Assembly (NCBI GenBank): GCA_029261675.1
Contig: JAJDBA010000157.1
Span: forward strand, 1-8,032
Direction: 5' to 3'
Length of the DNA: 8,032 nt
Source: Nitrospinaceae bacterium
GTDB lineage: Bacteria > Nitrospinota > Nitrospinia > Nitrospinales > VA-1
Both the position numbers and the translations under genes were made by a program. Below, piece after piece: positions 1 through 7,379 of this stretch; position 1 is the first letter of the stretch; each line of letters starts with the position of its first letter. The notes under the pieces were generated by a model, which saw only the letters and a list, made by a program, of their open reading frames with translations, had not been told where the DNA came from and did not search any database.

Positions 1-198
1 GATGGCTAACAAGCTTTTTTCTCTCCGGCTCCCTTTTAAGGGAGCCCCCCTCCTCCCTCTCCCCACTAGCGTGGGTGGCAACTAATCACTGACTTTATAG
101 CGAAACAAATATCCTCAAGCCTTTTACTGTGAATTCGCCGAAATAACGCAAACTTGCCTTATTCCGTCATGCTGAGTTTATCGAAGCATCTCGCTTTT
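1..198. other. Left-edge non-coding region with hairpins
   Basis: I see no credible gene here. It holds three small inverted repeats and a pyrimidine tract. GGCTCCC (27-33) and GGGAGCC (40-46) form a perfect 7-bp stem around TTTTAA, two further A-T pairs of which can close. A 20-base run of only C and T follows at 45-64. CCCAC (62-66) pairs with GTGGG (71-75) around TAGC. AATAA (142-146) pairs with TTATT (159-163) in a larger imperfect hairpin. None is followed by a clear T-run in the direction of the gene that ends at 199, so I do not call a rho-independent terminator. The region is probably the 3' intergenic space of the leftward operon. Confidence 0.5.
166..192. repeat. Dispersed-repeat-like hairpin (GATGCTTCGA...CAGCATGAC type)
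   Basis: On the minus strand this reads as GATGCTTCGA, then a short spacer, then CAGCATGAC, with ATGCT (169-173) and AGCAT (185-189) as inverted arms. From memory, closely similar stretches recur between genes in many unrelated bacterial genomes, so it may be one copy of a dispersed palindromic element. Only this copy is visible in the window. It starts 7 bp beyond the stop codon of the membrane/SRPBCC gene, a typical place for such elements, where it could also protect the mRNA 3' end. Confidence 0.45.
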
Positions 199-1557
199 CT
201 ATTTCGTGGCAACTTGTATAGGAATGTGTTCGATCGAGGATGGCGTTTTATCTGATTCTGCTTGTTGTTTAATATGCCGGAAGACTCTGTTGTGAATCGC
301 ATGAACAATAGGGTCGACAATCAACCGCCAATAGCTATGCGGGTGAATATCAACTGAAAGCCAGGAAGTTCCCTCTAAACGGGTAGACCCATCGGGAAGT
401 GGGACCAACTTAATTTCACCTTTTTGAACTTTGAAAAACTCTTTTAATTTTTGAGGAAGGTTGGAAGGCCCCAATGTTGTTTTAACCATCAATGGAGGCT
501 GAGAGGTGATAGAAAAAGCGAGTTTACGGTTTTCTTCCCATTTTGTTACAACTTGTTCCATGGTGCCTGTTGAAAAATCGATAATTCTTTTCGCTCCTAA
601 TCCATCCCTGTCCAGCTGTGCTTGCCTGGGATAAGCGATCCCAAGTTTGAACATCAATTCATCGGGTTCCTGCATCATGGAAACTTCAGGAACATATTTC
701 CAAACTTTTTCTGGAGAAGCCTGAACGATCATGGATGTGTTTATTTTTACCGAGGGGTCAGTCCCAATTAAATGAATCGTTAGGAAGTGAGCTGGTATTA
801 AAAACAATAACAATAAGAGCTGAGACTTTTTCTTAGGCCACCAATGTACCGCAACGGAGCGGCCAATATGGCTACCCATTAAAATAATAGGTAGAGTGAT
901 GGGGAAGGCCATTATAAGACAAATCACTCCCCCCATTTGGGAAAAATATAAGTCAGCGGCTAAAGGAATTAAAATCAGGATACCTATTATTCGCGTATCC
1001 CTTGGGCTTATGTGTTCCTGCTCTGAATTGACAAGATATCCTGAGAAAACTCCGATCAATAAAGGGGTTGTTATAAAAAGTGTTGCTATGTATTCCTTAA
1101 CAAGAAATATTTGAATTGCTATAAGAATATATGAAAAAAATATTAACCCTATAAACGAAAACGTTCGTTTTTTAATCCATATTTTATAGTCGTTCTCGGA
1201 ATAGTGTTGAGGATGAATTGGATGCCAGTTAGGGTTAGGGTGACTGGGTAGTATTGCAAGCGCGATTAAGAGAATTACGTTTAATCCCGGTACAAGAGCT
1301 AAAAACCCCCACCATGGCGATTTTCCAGCGTCTACTGATCTGCAAACACATAAACATAGGGAAGCATATATAAGCGGTAGGAATAAAAAAAAGACCGCTC
1401 CTTCTTTTGTTTTCAAATAAAGGAATGTGACTGAAGCAAATATTAAAACTATAAACGCAATAAAGATGTTAAATAGTTGGCGTTGTATCGGTTGATTAAT
1501 GAAATATAAAATTTCAAATAATTCTTCGACGGCAGATGAGGTCTTTTCATGTTCCAT
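199..1557 (-). CDS. Multi-pass membrane protein with C-terminal SRPBCC domain
   Basis: The 452-residue protein has two parts. The N-terminal 265 residues hold about eight hydrophobic segments (roughly 29-48, 54-72, 84-103, 133-153, 157-175, 189-206, 210-228 and 247-264). The sequence RSVDAGKSPWWG, followed by a hydrophobic LVPGLNVILL stretch (about 73-100), resembles the signature of DUF805-type membrane proteins. From about 274 to 435 there is an SRPBCC (START/polyketide-cyclase-like) domain, shown by the opening pattern SMIVQASPEKVWKYV and the later GTMEQVVTKWEENRKLAF. SRPBCC domains bind hydrophobic ligands, but no ligand can be inferred here. It is the last gene of the leftward block, starting 12 bp after the Kelch stop. 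I see no Shine-Dalgarno sequence before the ATG, so translation may be coupled. The specific function is unknown; the domain calls are by eye. Confidence 0.8.
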   Translation of the reverse strand: MEHEKTSSAVEELFEILYFINQPIQRQLFNIFIAFIVLIFASVTFLYLKTKEGAVFFLFLPLIYASLCLCVCRSVDAGKSPWWGFLALVPGLNVILLIALAILPSHPNPNWHPIHPQHYSENDYKIWIKKRTFSFIGLIFFSYILIAIQIFLVKEYIATLFITTPLLIGVFSGYLVNSEQEHISPRDTRIIGILILIPLAADLYFSQMGGVICLIMAFPITLPIILMGSHIGRSVAVHWWPKKKSQLLLLLFLIPAHFLTIHLIGTDPSVKINTSMIVQASPEKVWKYVPEVSMMQEPDELMFKLGIAYPRQAQLDRDGLGAKRIIDFSTGTMEQVVTKWEENRKLAFSITSQPPLMVKTTLGPSNLPQKLKEFFKVQKGEIKLVPLPDGSTRLEGTSWLSVDIHPHSYWRLIVDPIVHAIHNRVFRHIKQQAESDKTPSSIEHIPIQVATK

Positions 1558-1569
1558 AATTATGGAGTC

Positions 1570-2525
1570 TTATTTCAATGAAAAAATGCTATGGTGGTTG
1601 CTGCCGCCGCCGCCGGGATGGGGGCCGCCATTGAGGATATGGATTTTACCTTTTAGAAGAACCGAGGCCAGTCCGTGCAATCCGCTGGGCATGGGTTTGA
1701 AAGTTTTCCAATTATTGGTTGCTGGATTATAACCTTCATTCTCGACAAAAGTTCCTTCGCCTGACTCGCCTCCTAACACATGAATCCACCCGTTTAAGAA
1801 TTGCGACGTGATGCCACTGCGCGCTGTGGGCAACGGAGCGTGTTGCGCCCATTTTTTAGTTTTCGGATCGTAAGATTCATTGGAGTTGAGGTTGTTGTGA
1901 TAATTTACATCGATGCGTCCACCAATGACGAATAGTTTGCCGTTAGCTTCGGTTGCGGTGAGATGGTCGCGGGCTGTGGGTAACGGCGCTAAAATTTCCC
2001 AAGAATCCGTTGCAGGGTCATACACTTCGTGGGCATCGGTGTTGACGAGATTGAATAATTTTCGGTGTGCTCCACCCACTAAATGAATTTTGCCATCGAT
2101 AACTGCGGCGGCATGTGCTCCACGTGCGGTTGGCATGGGAGTTTTGTTGAACCATCTGTGCAAGTCGGGATCGTATTCATAAGTGGTGTTGACGGGTTTC
2201 CAGAATCCACTTTCGAATCCGCCAATGACATAAATTTTCCATTCACCACAGCCGCTGTTGTGTGGTGCAACGCTTGAGGAAGGGGGGCAGCCATACCCCA
2301 GTTGTTCAATATCGGATTCCAAACATCGACGCGAGTGGTAGCACCTTTAGGGGTGAATCCGCCTAGTACATATATTTTGCCATCGAGAAGCGCTGCTGAG
2401 TTTTCCGTTCGTTTGGTAGGCGTTACAGGCAGTTGCTTCCAAGTTCCCTGCGCGCTAACTTGCATGGGACTAAAAATAAAGGAACTCAGGGTTCCCATAA
2501 TCAGTATGGCAACGAAGCGTTTCAT
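1570..2525 (-). pseudogene. Secreted six-blade Kelch propeller protein, broken by a one-base frameshift
   Basis: The start encodes a signal peptide (basic MKR, hydrophobic core, likely cleavage after VSA at residue 25). Six Kelch-type blades follow, each ending in a form of GKIYVxGG and linked by YDPxxxxW and APLPTAR elements. The reading frame breaks in blade 2. The upstream frame reads VNGKFMSLAD and runs to a stop at 2079, while the frame continuing with WKIYVIGGFES runs to 1570. Restoring one A to the four-A run (minus strand; T-run at 2235-2238) gives VNGKIYVIGG and one 318-residue protein. Blades on both sides match the consensus well, so the break is either recent or a sequencing error. 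The ATG lies 4 bp after the kdsA stop with no clear ribosome site, suggesting coupled translation. Kelch propellers bind proteins or sugars; the partner is unknown. The C-terminus is Gly- and His-rich. Confidence 0.8.
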
Positions 2526-2529
2526 GATT

Positions 2530-3384
2530 TTAGTTTGAGTGAGACGCGGTTTTACCTTTAACGACCTGATCGAGTGTTACCAATTGTTCGAGCAACTCTG
2601 GGAGCAGGTCGATTTGCAACATATTGGGTCCGTCTGAAAGTGCTTTGCTAGGGTCGGTATGTATTTCCATGAATAAGGCATCGCAACCAACCGCTACGGC
2701 TCCGCGTGCCAGGTCGGGGACCATCTCACTTTGTCCTCCGCTTGTAGTGCCTTGCCCGCCAGGCTGTTGCAGGCTATGGGTCGCATCGAATATCACGGGA
2801 TAACCATGATCGCGCATCAGAACCAGAGACCGCATATCAACGACAAGGTTGTTGTATCCAAAAGTCGCCCCTCGTTCGGTGAGCAGGATATTGCTGTTAC
2901 CGCTTTCTTCTAGCTTAACGACTACATTTTTCATATCCCACGGCGCAAGGAACTGGCCTTTTTTAACGTTGATGGGTTTACCGGTTTGCGCAGCCTTGAC
3001 CAGTAAGTCGGTTTGACGACAAAGGAATGCGGGAATCTGTAAGATGTCGAGGACTTCTGCTGCTGGGTCAATCTCTTCTTCTTTATGAACGTCAGATAGA
3101 ACGGGAAGATCGAGTTCGGTTTTAATTTTTTGCAGTATCTTTAATCCGTCATTCAGCCCCGGACCCCGAAACGATTTTATGGAGGTGCGGTTGGCTTTAT
3201 CGTAAGAAGCTTTGAAGATGAACGGGACGTTCAAATCTCCTGTAATACGTTTGAGTTTTTCAGCGATCTCCATTGCAATCTTTTCAGACTCAATCACACA
3301 TGGTCCGGCGATGAGAGCCAGAGGATTTTGTCCTCCTATTGAATGGGGACCTACTGCAATGGAACGTGTTATTTTTGGATTCAT
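2530..3384 (-). CDS. kdsA: 3-deoxy-D-manno-octulosonate 8-phosphate synthase (KdsA), metal-dependent type
   Basis: This cytoplasmic enzyme condenses phosphoenolpyruvate with arabinose 5-phosphate to give Kdo 8-phosphate, which is needed for the inner core of lipopolysaccharide. The 284 residues are the normal family length. Visible signatures are LIAGPCVIES (24-33), FKASYDKANRTS (57-68), FRGPG (72-76), DATHS (200-204) and MEIHTDP (239-245). The metal ligands known for Aquifex KdsA (Cys11, His185, Glu222, Asp233) all fall at a constant offset of 18 here: Cys29, His203, Glu240 and Asp251. E. coli-type metal-independent enzymes carry Asn instead of that Cys. Ser250 precedes Asp251 where the E. 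coli-type enzymes have Cys in a CDG motif, again as in the metal-dependent class. The ATG overlaps the upstream stop as ATGA, with GAGG five bases before it. The usual neighbour pyrG is absent here. Confidence 0.96.
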   Translation of the reverse strand: MNPKITRSIAVGPHSIGGQNPLALIAGPCVIESEKIAMEIAEKLKRITGDLNVPFIFKASYDKANRTSIKSFRGPGLNDGLKILQKIKTELDLPVLSDVHKEEEIDPAAEVLDILQIPAFLCRQTDLLVKAAQTGKPINVKKGQFLAPWDMKNVVVKLEESGNSNILLTERGATFGYNNLVVDMRSLVLMRDHGYPVIFDATHSLQQPGGQGTTSGGQSEMVPDLARGAVAVGCDALFMEIHTDPSKALSDGPNMLQIDLLPELLEQLVTLDQVVKGKTASHSN

Positions 3385-3827
3385 TCTGGCCTCGGTGACA
3401 ATGCAGCTTGAACTTCATCAGAAATAGGAACGGGGTGAGGAACTTCGGTGCGCGATGGCAGCCCCTCTGGAGCCAGAAGGCCGAGCATAATTTCTCTCAC
3501 CTTTTCATTGTTGGATGCTTTGTAGGGAGAAGCAAAACCATTTTCTGATAATTCTGTAAGGTTGATATCTGGAAAATCATTGTTCAAAGAAATAATGATA
3601 GGTATTTGGCGATATTTCTTTTTTATATTGAATAAATGTTTGATTTCACTTTTATCTCTTCGGGGTGCAAACACAATCAGGTCACAACGGATGAGATCGG
3701 GACGTTTGAAACAATCGTTGATGGAAATAAACGTCATAACGGTAATAATTTCTTCGCTGAGAAATTTTGCCATTTGTATGCGTTCGCCGCGAATCGGGTC
3801 GACAATAAATACTGTTTTATAACTCAT
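3381..3827 (-). CDS. Degenerate response-regulator receiver-like protein
   Basis: The 148-residue soluble protein has the beta-alpha rhythm of a CheY-like receiver domain over about residues 4-118. It starts with TVFIVDP, where Asp10 stands at the acidic-pocket position but the usual second acid is Pro11. The third strand reads CDLIVFAP (48-55), so Ala54 takes the place of the phospho-accepting Asp. Ser80 after IPIIIS and Lys103 in SPYKAS match the conserved Thr/Ser and Lys. It therefore probably cannot be phosphorylated in the normal way and may act as a constitutive or protein-binding pseudo-receiver. The tail (about 120-148) is Pro-rich and likely disordered; no output domain is present. 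AGAAGG four bases before the ATG supports the start. It is the first gene of the leftward block and overlaps kdsA by four bases. The receiver assignment is by eye. Confidence 0.65.
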   Translation of the reverse strand: MSYKTVFIVDPIRGERIQMAKFLSEEIITVMTFISINDCFKRPDLIRCDLIVFAPRRDKSEIKHLFNIKKKYRQIPIIISLNNDFPDINLTELSENGFASPYKASNNEKVREIMLGLLAPEGLPSRTEVPHPVPISDEVQAALSPRPE

Positions 3828-3959
3828 CCAACCTTCTTAAATTTAAATTAATAATTAGCTCATTTTAGCATTTATTTTTAAGTAAAACCTCTTTGATTTG
3901 CGCGGGTTGCTATGAAACAATGATTAAGAAAGCAAAACCCCATTTGGAGGTTTTCTACC
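3828..3959. promoter_or_regulatory. Divergent intergenic region, likely promoters for both gene blocks
   Basis: This 132-bp AT-rich spacer separates the start of the leftward kdsA block from the start of the rightward NfeD block, so promoters for both directions are expected in it. I could not identify a convincing -35/-10 pair with normal spacing on either strand. TTGATT (3893-3898) and TATGAA (3911-3916) are only 12 bp apart, too close for a sigma70 site. The right end contains the hairpin that covers the NfeD ribosome site. Confidence 0.5.
3934..3954 (+). promoter_or_regulatory. Hairpin covering the Shine-Dalgarno sequence of the NfeD gene
   Basis: The 5' arm AAAACCCC (3934-3941) pairs with GG, a bulged A and GGTTTT (3946-3954). 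This gives eight base pairs with a four-base ATTT loop. The GGAGG ribosome site (3946-3950) lies wholly in the 3' arm and ends nine bases before the ATG at 3960. If the stem forms in the mRNA, ribosome access is reduced until it melts or is opened by a factor. The pairing is read directly from the sequence; regulation is inferred. Confidence 0.5.
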
Positions 3960-5243
3960 ATGCTGAATAAAAACTCCTTTTTCTTGTTGGCATTTTTCTG
4001 GCTTGCGTCTCCCGTCTTTGCGGCCAATCAAATCGTTGTTGTCAAAATTTCCGGTGCTATCAACCCTGCTGTAGCGGAATTTGTCTCGCAGGAAATTCAT
4101 CAGGCCAATGAAGAACAACAGGCGCTTATTATCCTTACTATGGATACGCCGGGCGGACTGGATACTTCGATGCGACAGATCATCAAAGAAATTCAAAGCT
4201 CGCATGTGCCAGTAGCTTCTTATGTCTCACCCAGTGGGTCGCGAGCCGCTTCGGCAGGAACCTTCATAACGATTGCCTCGCATATTGCCGCGATGGCTCC
4301 GGGTACGAATATTGGAGCGGCGCATCCTGTAAATATGATGGGCGGCAATAATGAACAGGAGACGACCACAGAAAAGAAAGTGGTCAACGATGCGGCGGCC
4401 TATATTCGTTCTCTTGCGGAACTTAGAAACCGAAACAGCCATTGGGCAGAACTTGCCGTAGTGAAAAGCGTTTCAATTTCTGCTGAAGAAGCGAAGCGAT
4501 TGAATGTGATCGATCTCATTGCCGGAAATGTAGAAGCCCTCGTGCTTGCGATTGACGGCAGAGAGATTCAAACCGCATCAGGACCGATAACATTGAAAAC
4601 CGGGGGGCTGAAAATCGTCTATCACGAAATGAGCCCACGACAAAGAATGCTGGATATTATCTCCAATCCAAATGTGGCATACGTTCTTATGATGATAGGA
4701 ATGGTGGGTCTTTATTTTGAAATGTCTAATCCGGGACTGGTTTTTCCTGGGGTGATCGGTGCCGTCAGTATGGTGCTTGCTCTTTATGCCATGCAAACGC
4801 TTCCCATTGATTATGCGGGACTGTTATTGGTTTTACTCGGCGCTCTATTTTTTATCGCGGAAATTGGAGTGATGAGTTACGGACTATTGTCGCTTGCGGG
4901 GGTGGTGTCGATTTTTCTAGGGTCGACCATGTTGATTGATAGTGAAGACCCTGCCATGCAGATTTCTCAAGGTATTCTTTATCCTACTTTGGGGCTGGCA
5001 ATCGCTTTTTCGATTGGCATTCTGGTTTTTGCAACTCGGACCCGAAACTTGAAAAAACAGGGCGGAGCAGATGGGATGCTTGGCGAGATAGGAATTGTTA
5101 AGGACACTTTGAATCCACACGGACGCGTTCTTGTGCATGGAGAATTGTGGGAAGCGGAATGTGAAGGAAAGATAATGGAAGGCGAGCATGTTATTGTTGA
5201 ATCGGTCGAAGGATTAAAAGTAAGAGTGAAAAAAAATCCTTAA
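3960..5243 (+). CDS. NfeD-family membrane serine protease (ClpP-class, with C-terminal NfeD domain)
   Basis: The 427-residue protein is a full-length long-form NfeD homologue. Residues 1-21 are a signal peptide (cleavage after VFA). The ClpP-like protease domain spans about 24-215. Its SRAASAGT motif places the catalytic Ser at 98, and EKKVVND places the catalytic Lys at 140, matching the Ser97/Lys138 pair known from Pyrococcus PH1510. MDTPGGLDTSMRQI (61-74) is a family hallmark. Four or five membrane segments follow (about 244-365), then a soluble OB-fold NfeD domain (about 374-427). Characterised relatives cut the hydrophobic C-terminus of stomatin-like proteins, which suggests membrane quality control. 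No stomatin/slipin gene lies in this window, although such a partner is often adjacent. The ATG has GGAGG nine bases upstream, enclosed in a hairpin. It leads the rightward block. Confidence 0.92.
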   Translation: MLNKNSFFLLAFFWLASPVFAANQIVVVKISGAINPAVAEFVSQEIHQANEEQQALIILTMDTPGGLDTSMRQIIKEIQSSHVPVASYVSPSGSRAASAGTFITIASHIAAMAPGTNIGAAHPVNMMGGNNEQETTTEKKVVNDAAAYIRSLAELRNRNSHWAELAVVKSVSISAEEAKRLNVIDLIAGNVEALVLAIDGREIQTASGPITLKTGGLKIVYHEMSPRQRMLDIISNPNVAYVLMMIGMVGLYFEMSNPGLVFPGVIGAVSMVLALYAMQTLPIDYAGLLLVLLGALFFIAEIGVMSYGLLSLAGVVSIFLGSTMLIDSEDPAMQISQGILYPTLGLAIAFSIGILVFATRTRNLKKQGGADGMLGEIGIVKDTLNPHGRVLVHGELWEAECEGKIMEGEHVIVESVEGLKVRVKKNP

Positions 5244-5258
5244 TAATTTTTTCTAAAC

Positions 5259-6116
5259 ATGAAAGCGCTGATGACGATTTTTCAATCCATAGGGGTGATG
5301 GTGGTTCTGATTCTCCTTTATGCGGTGCTGTTAGTCGGTTGTGAAAAAAAGATCATTTTTCATCCTGCCAAATTCCCTGAAGGTTATTGGGACCCCGGCT
5401 CATTAGGATTAAAAGCTCAGGATATTTTATTTCAGTCTGAAGATGGGGTAAATCTGCACGGTTGGTTTGTTCGAAATCCTGATGCCAGAGCGACTCTGTT
5501 ATGGTTTCACGGCAATGCGGGTAACTTGAGTCACCGCCTCGACAATATTCAGCGGTTGCTTCCCTTGAAGCTCAACATTTTTATTTTCGATTACCGTGGC
5601 TACGGTAAAAGCGAAGGGGACCCGGATGAAAAGGGGATATATAAGGATTCGCAGGCGGCCTACAATAAGGTTCTTGAGTTGGAAGGGGTGTCGGTAGATT
5701 CGCTGTTTTTGTTCGGTCGTTCGCTGGGGGGGATTTGCGCCGTGGAGACCGCTCTTAATAATGCGGCGCGCGGATTGATTCTCGAATCGGTTTTTACCTC
5801 GGCATCGGATATGTCGAGAAAAATTATGCCCCTGATTCCGTTGGGGTGGGCCATCCGCTCCAAGTTAGATGCAATCAACAAAGTGCCAAAACTCAATCTT
5901 CCCAAGTTATTTCTTCACGGAGATAGGGATGAGGTGGTTCCCTTTGATCTGGGAAGAAAGTTATATGAGGCCGCCGCTACACCTAAAAGTTTTTACATCA
6001 TCCGAGGTGCAGGGCATAATGACACCTATATCATGGGCGGCCGCGATTATTACAATGCCCTTGATGAATTTATTACTGAAACACTTAAAATTCCCATGAC
6101 CTCGCAGAAAAATTAG
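5259..6116 (+). CDS. Membrane-anchored or lipoprotein-like alpha/beta hydrolase (BEM46/ABHD-like)
   Basis: The 285-residue protein opens with a hydrophobic segment (about 11-27) ending in LVGC, a good lipobox with Cys28, so it is either a lipoprotein or held by one membrane helix. The rest is an alpha/beta hydrolase fold. HGNAGN (84-89) provides the oxyanion region, DYRGYGKSEG (111-120) is typical of the family, the nucleophile is Ser155 in GRSLGG, the acid is probably Asp224 in HGDRDEVVP, and the base is His253 in GAGHND. This resembles the BEM46/ABHD13/ABHD17 group of serine hydrolases, some of which are depalmitoylases or esterases. The substrate cannot be named. It starts 15 bp after the NfeD stop without a clear ribosome site, so it is probably co-transcribed and perhaps translationally coupled. 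ATG codon 5 is an alternative start. Confidence 0.85.
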   Translation: MKALMTIFQSIGVMVVLILLYAVLLVGCEKKIIFHPAKFPEGYWDPGSLGLKAQDILFQSEDGVNLHGWFVRNPDARATLLWFHGNAGNLSHRLDNIQRLLPLKLNIFIFDYRGYGKSEGDPDEKGIYKDSQAAYNKVLELEGVSVDSLFLFGRSLGGICAVETALNNAARGLILESVFTSASDMSRKIMPLIPLGWAIRSKLDAINKVPKLNLPKLFLHGDRDEVVPFDLGRKLYEAAATPKSFYIIRGAGHNDTYIMGGRDYYNALDEFITETLKIPMTSQKN

Positions 6117-6166
6117 GCTACATTGAATTTTTCATTTTAAAGCTAACAGCATTAAACTTTCCAAAT

Positions 6167-7321
6167 ATGATTCGACAGGACATTTTAAAAAATATCAAGC
6201 GGGTGGTTATAAAGATCGGCAGCAGTGTTATCTCTAATAAAGATAAGGGGCGATCTGCGCTTGAGTGTGGCTTGAGCAAAGATTGGGTGAGGCATTACGC
6301 TCGCCAGATAAAGCTGATTCAAGATAAGGGATACGATGTGGTGCTGGTCTCTTCTGGCGCGATCATGGCGGGACGTGAAAGGTTGGGGCTGAGCCGAGCC
6401 GATCTTTCGATTCCAGAAAAGCAGGCTTGCGCTGCGATTGGTCAAAGTTTTCTCATGCACACTTATGAAAAAGCTTTTGAGAAAAAAGATATAAAGGTTG
6501 CGCAGATTTTGTTGAGTCACGATGATCTAGGCAATCGCCGCCGTTACCTGAACGCAAAACATACGATAGAAGCTCTTTTAGAGCGCAACGTCATTCCGAT
6601 TATTAACGAAAATGATTCTGTCACCGTCGAAGAAATCAAAATTGGGGATAATGACACGCTTTCCGCCACGGTTGCCTGTTTGGTTGATGCACAACTTTTG
6701 ATTATTCTTTCAGATGTTGAGGGACTGTTTAACCGGGATCCTTCTATAAAGATTAAAGGTGAAAAGGCAGAGCTCCTTTCCCATGTTGCGCGCGTGAATG
6801 ATGAGATCGAACGGACAGCGGGAAAGAGTAACAATAAGTTAACGGTAGGGGGAATGTATACCAAGGTGATTGCAGCAAAAAAGACAATGAGTTTTGGTAT
6901 CCCCACTTTGGTTGTGAATGGGCTGGACGAAAAAGTGTTGGAAAATATATTCTCCGCTAAGGATGTGGGTACTTTGTTCTGGTCGGGAAAGGGTAAGATT
7001 CGCGACCGCAAGCACTGGATAGCCCACACCCTCAAACCGGCAGGAACTCTTGTTGTCGATGCGGGGGCGAGAAAGGCTTTGGTAGAGAGAGGCAAAAGTT
7101 TGCTACCTGCCGGGCTGGTCAAAATTAAAGGTGAGTTCGAATTCGGTAAGGCGGTCATAATTGTCGATGAAGAAGGCAAAGAAATCGGTCGGGGTCTTGT
7201 CAATTATAATTCCCGCGACTTGTTGCAAATTAAGGGAATGAAAACCCCGGCTATTAAAAAACTGATCGGCAAATCATTTTATGAAGAGGTGATTCATCGC
7301 GACGATTTGGTAATTTTTTAA
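6167..7321 (+). CDS. proB: Glutamate 5-kinase (ProB) with C-terminal PUA domain
   Basis: This cytoplasmic enzyme phosphorylates L-glutamate with ATP to gamma-glutamyl phosphate, the first committed step of proline synthesis. The 384 residues are slightly longer than E. coli ProB (367). The amino acid kinase domain covers about 9-262, with VIKIGSS (14-20) at the phosphate-binding N-terminus, VSSGAI (61-66), INENDSV (146-152) and GDNDTLSA (160-167). Ser63, Asp150 and Asn162 correspond to the glutamate-binding Ser50, Asp137 and Asn149 of E. coli. A PUA domain (about 291-370) follows; in E. coli it affects allosteric behaviour. proA is not in this window. The gene follows the hydrolase by 50 bp with no strong Shine-Dalgarno sequence, so it is either in the same operon or has an unseen promoter. 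All key residues appear intact. Confidence 0.96.
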   Translation: MIRQDILKNIKRVVIKIGSSVISNKDKGRSALECGLSKDWVRHYARQIKLIQDKGYDVVLVSSGAIMAGRERLGLSRADLSIPEKQACAAIGQSFLMHTYEKAFEKKDIKVAQILLSHDDLGNRRRYLNAKHTIEALLERNVIPIINENDSVTVEEIKIGDNDTLSATVACLVDAQLLIILSDVEGLFNRDPSIKIKGEKAELLSHVARVNDEIERTAGKSNNKLTVGGMYTKVIAAKKTMSFGIPTLVVNGLDEKVLENIFSAKDVGTLFWSGKGKIRDRKHWIAHTLKPAGTLVVDAGARKALVERGKSLLPAGLVKIKGEFEFGKAVIIVDEEGKEIGRGLVNYNSRDLLQIKGMKTPAIKKLIGKSFYEEVIHRDDLVIF

Positions 7322-7379
7322 ATTTTTAATTTAAACTAAGATAGCTGATGTGTTGTTGGGAAGAAAAATAATTGCTAGT

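Noticed and set aside
311..321. GGGTCGACAAT repeated at 3796-3806
   Set aside because: An 11-base match lying inside two unrelated coding regions is within chance expectation at this scale.
2231..2240. Programmed -1 frameshifting at AAATTTA in the Kelch gene
   Set aside because: The heptamer is read as AAA TTT A in the zero frame, not in the X XXY YYZ phase needed for classical slippage. I also looked for no more than a simple mutation and see no need for a recoding signal.
3893..3916. TTGATT and TATGAA as a promoter for the NfeD gene
   Set aside because: The spacing is only 12 bp, well short of the normal 16-18.
6544..7203. A 219-codon open frame on the minus strand inside proB
   Set aside because: It lies wholly antisense to an intact proB, its product is Ser/Pro/Thr-rich without recognisable domains, and it is explained by proB codon use.
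7317..7340. AT-rich inverted repeat after proB as a terminator
   Set aside because: The stem TAAAT/ATTTA is short and contains no G-C pairs, so it would be too weak.
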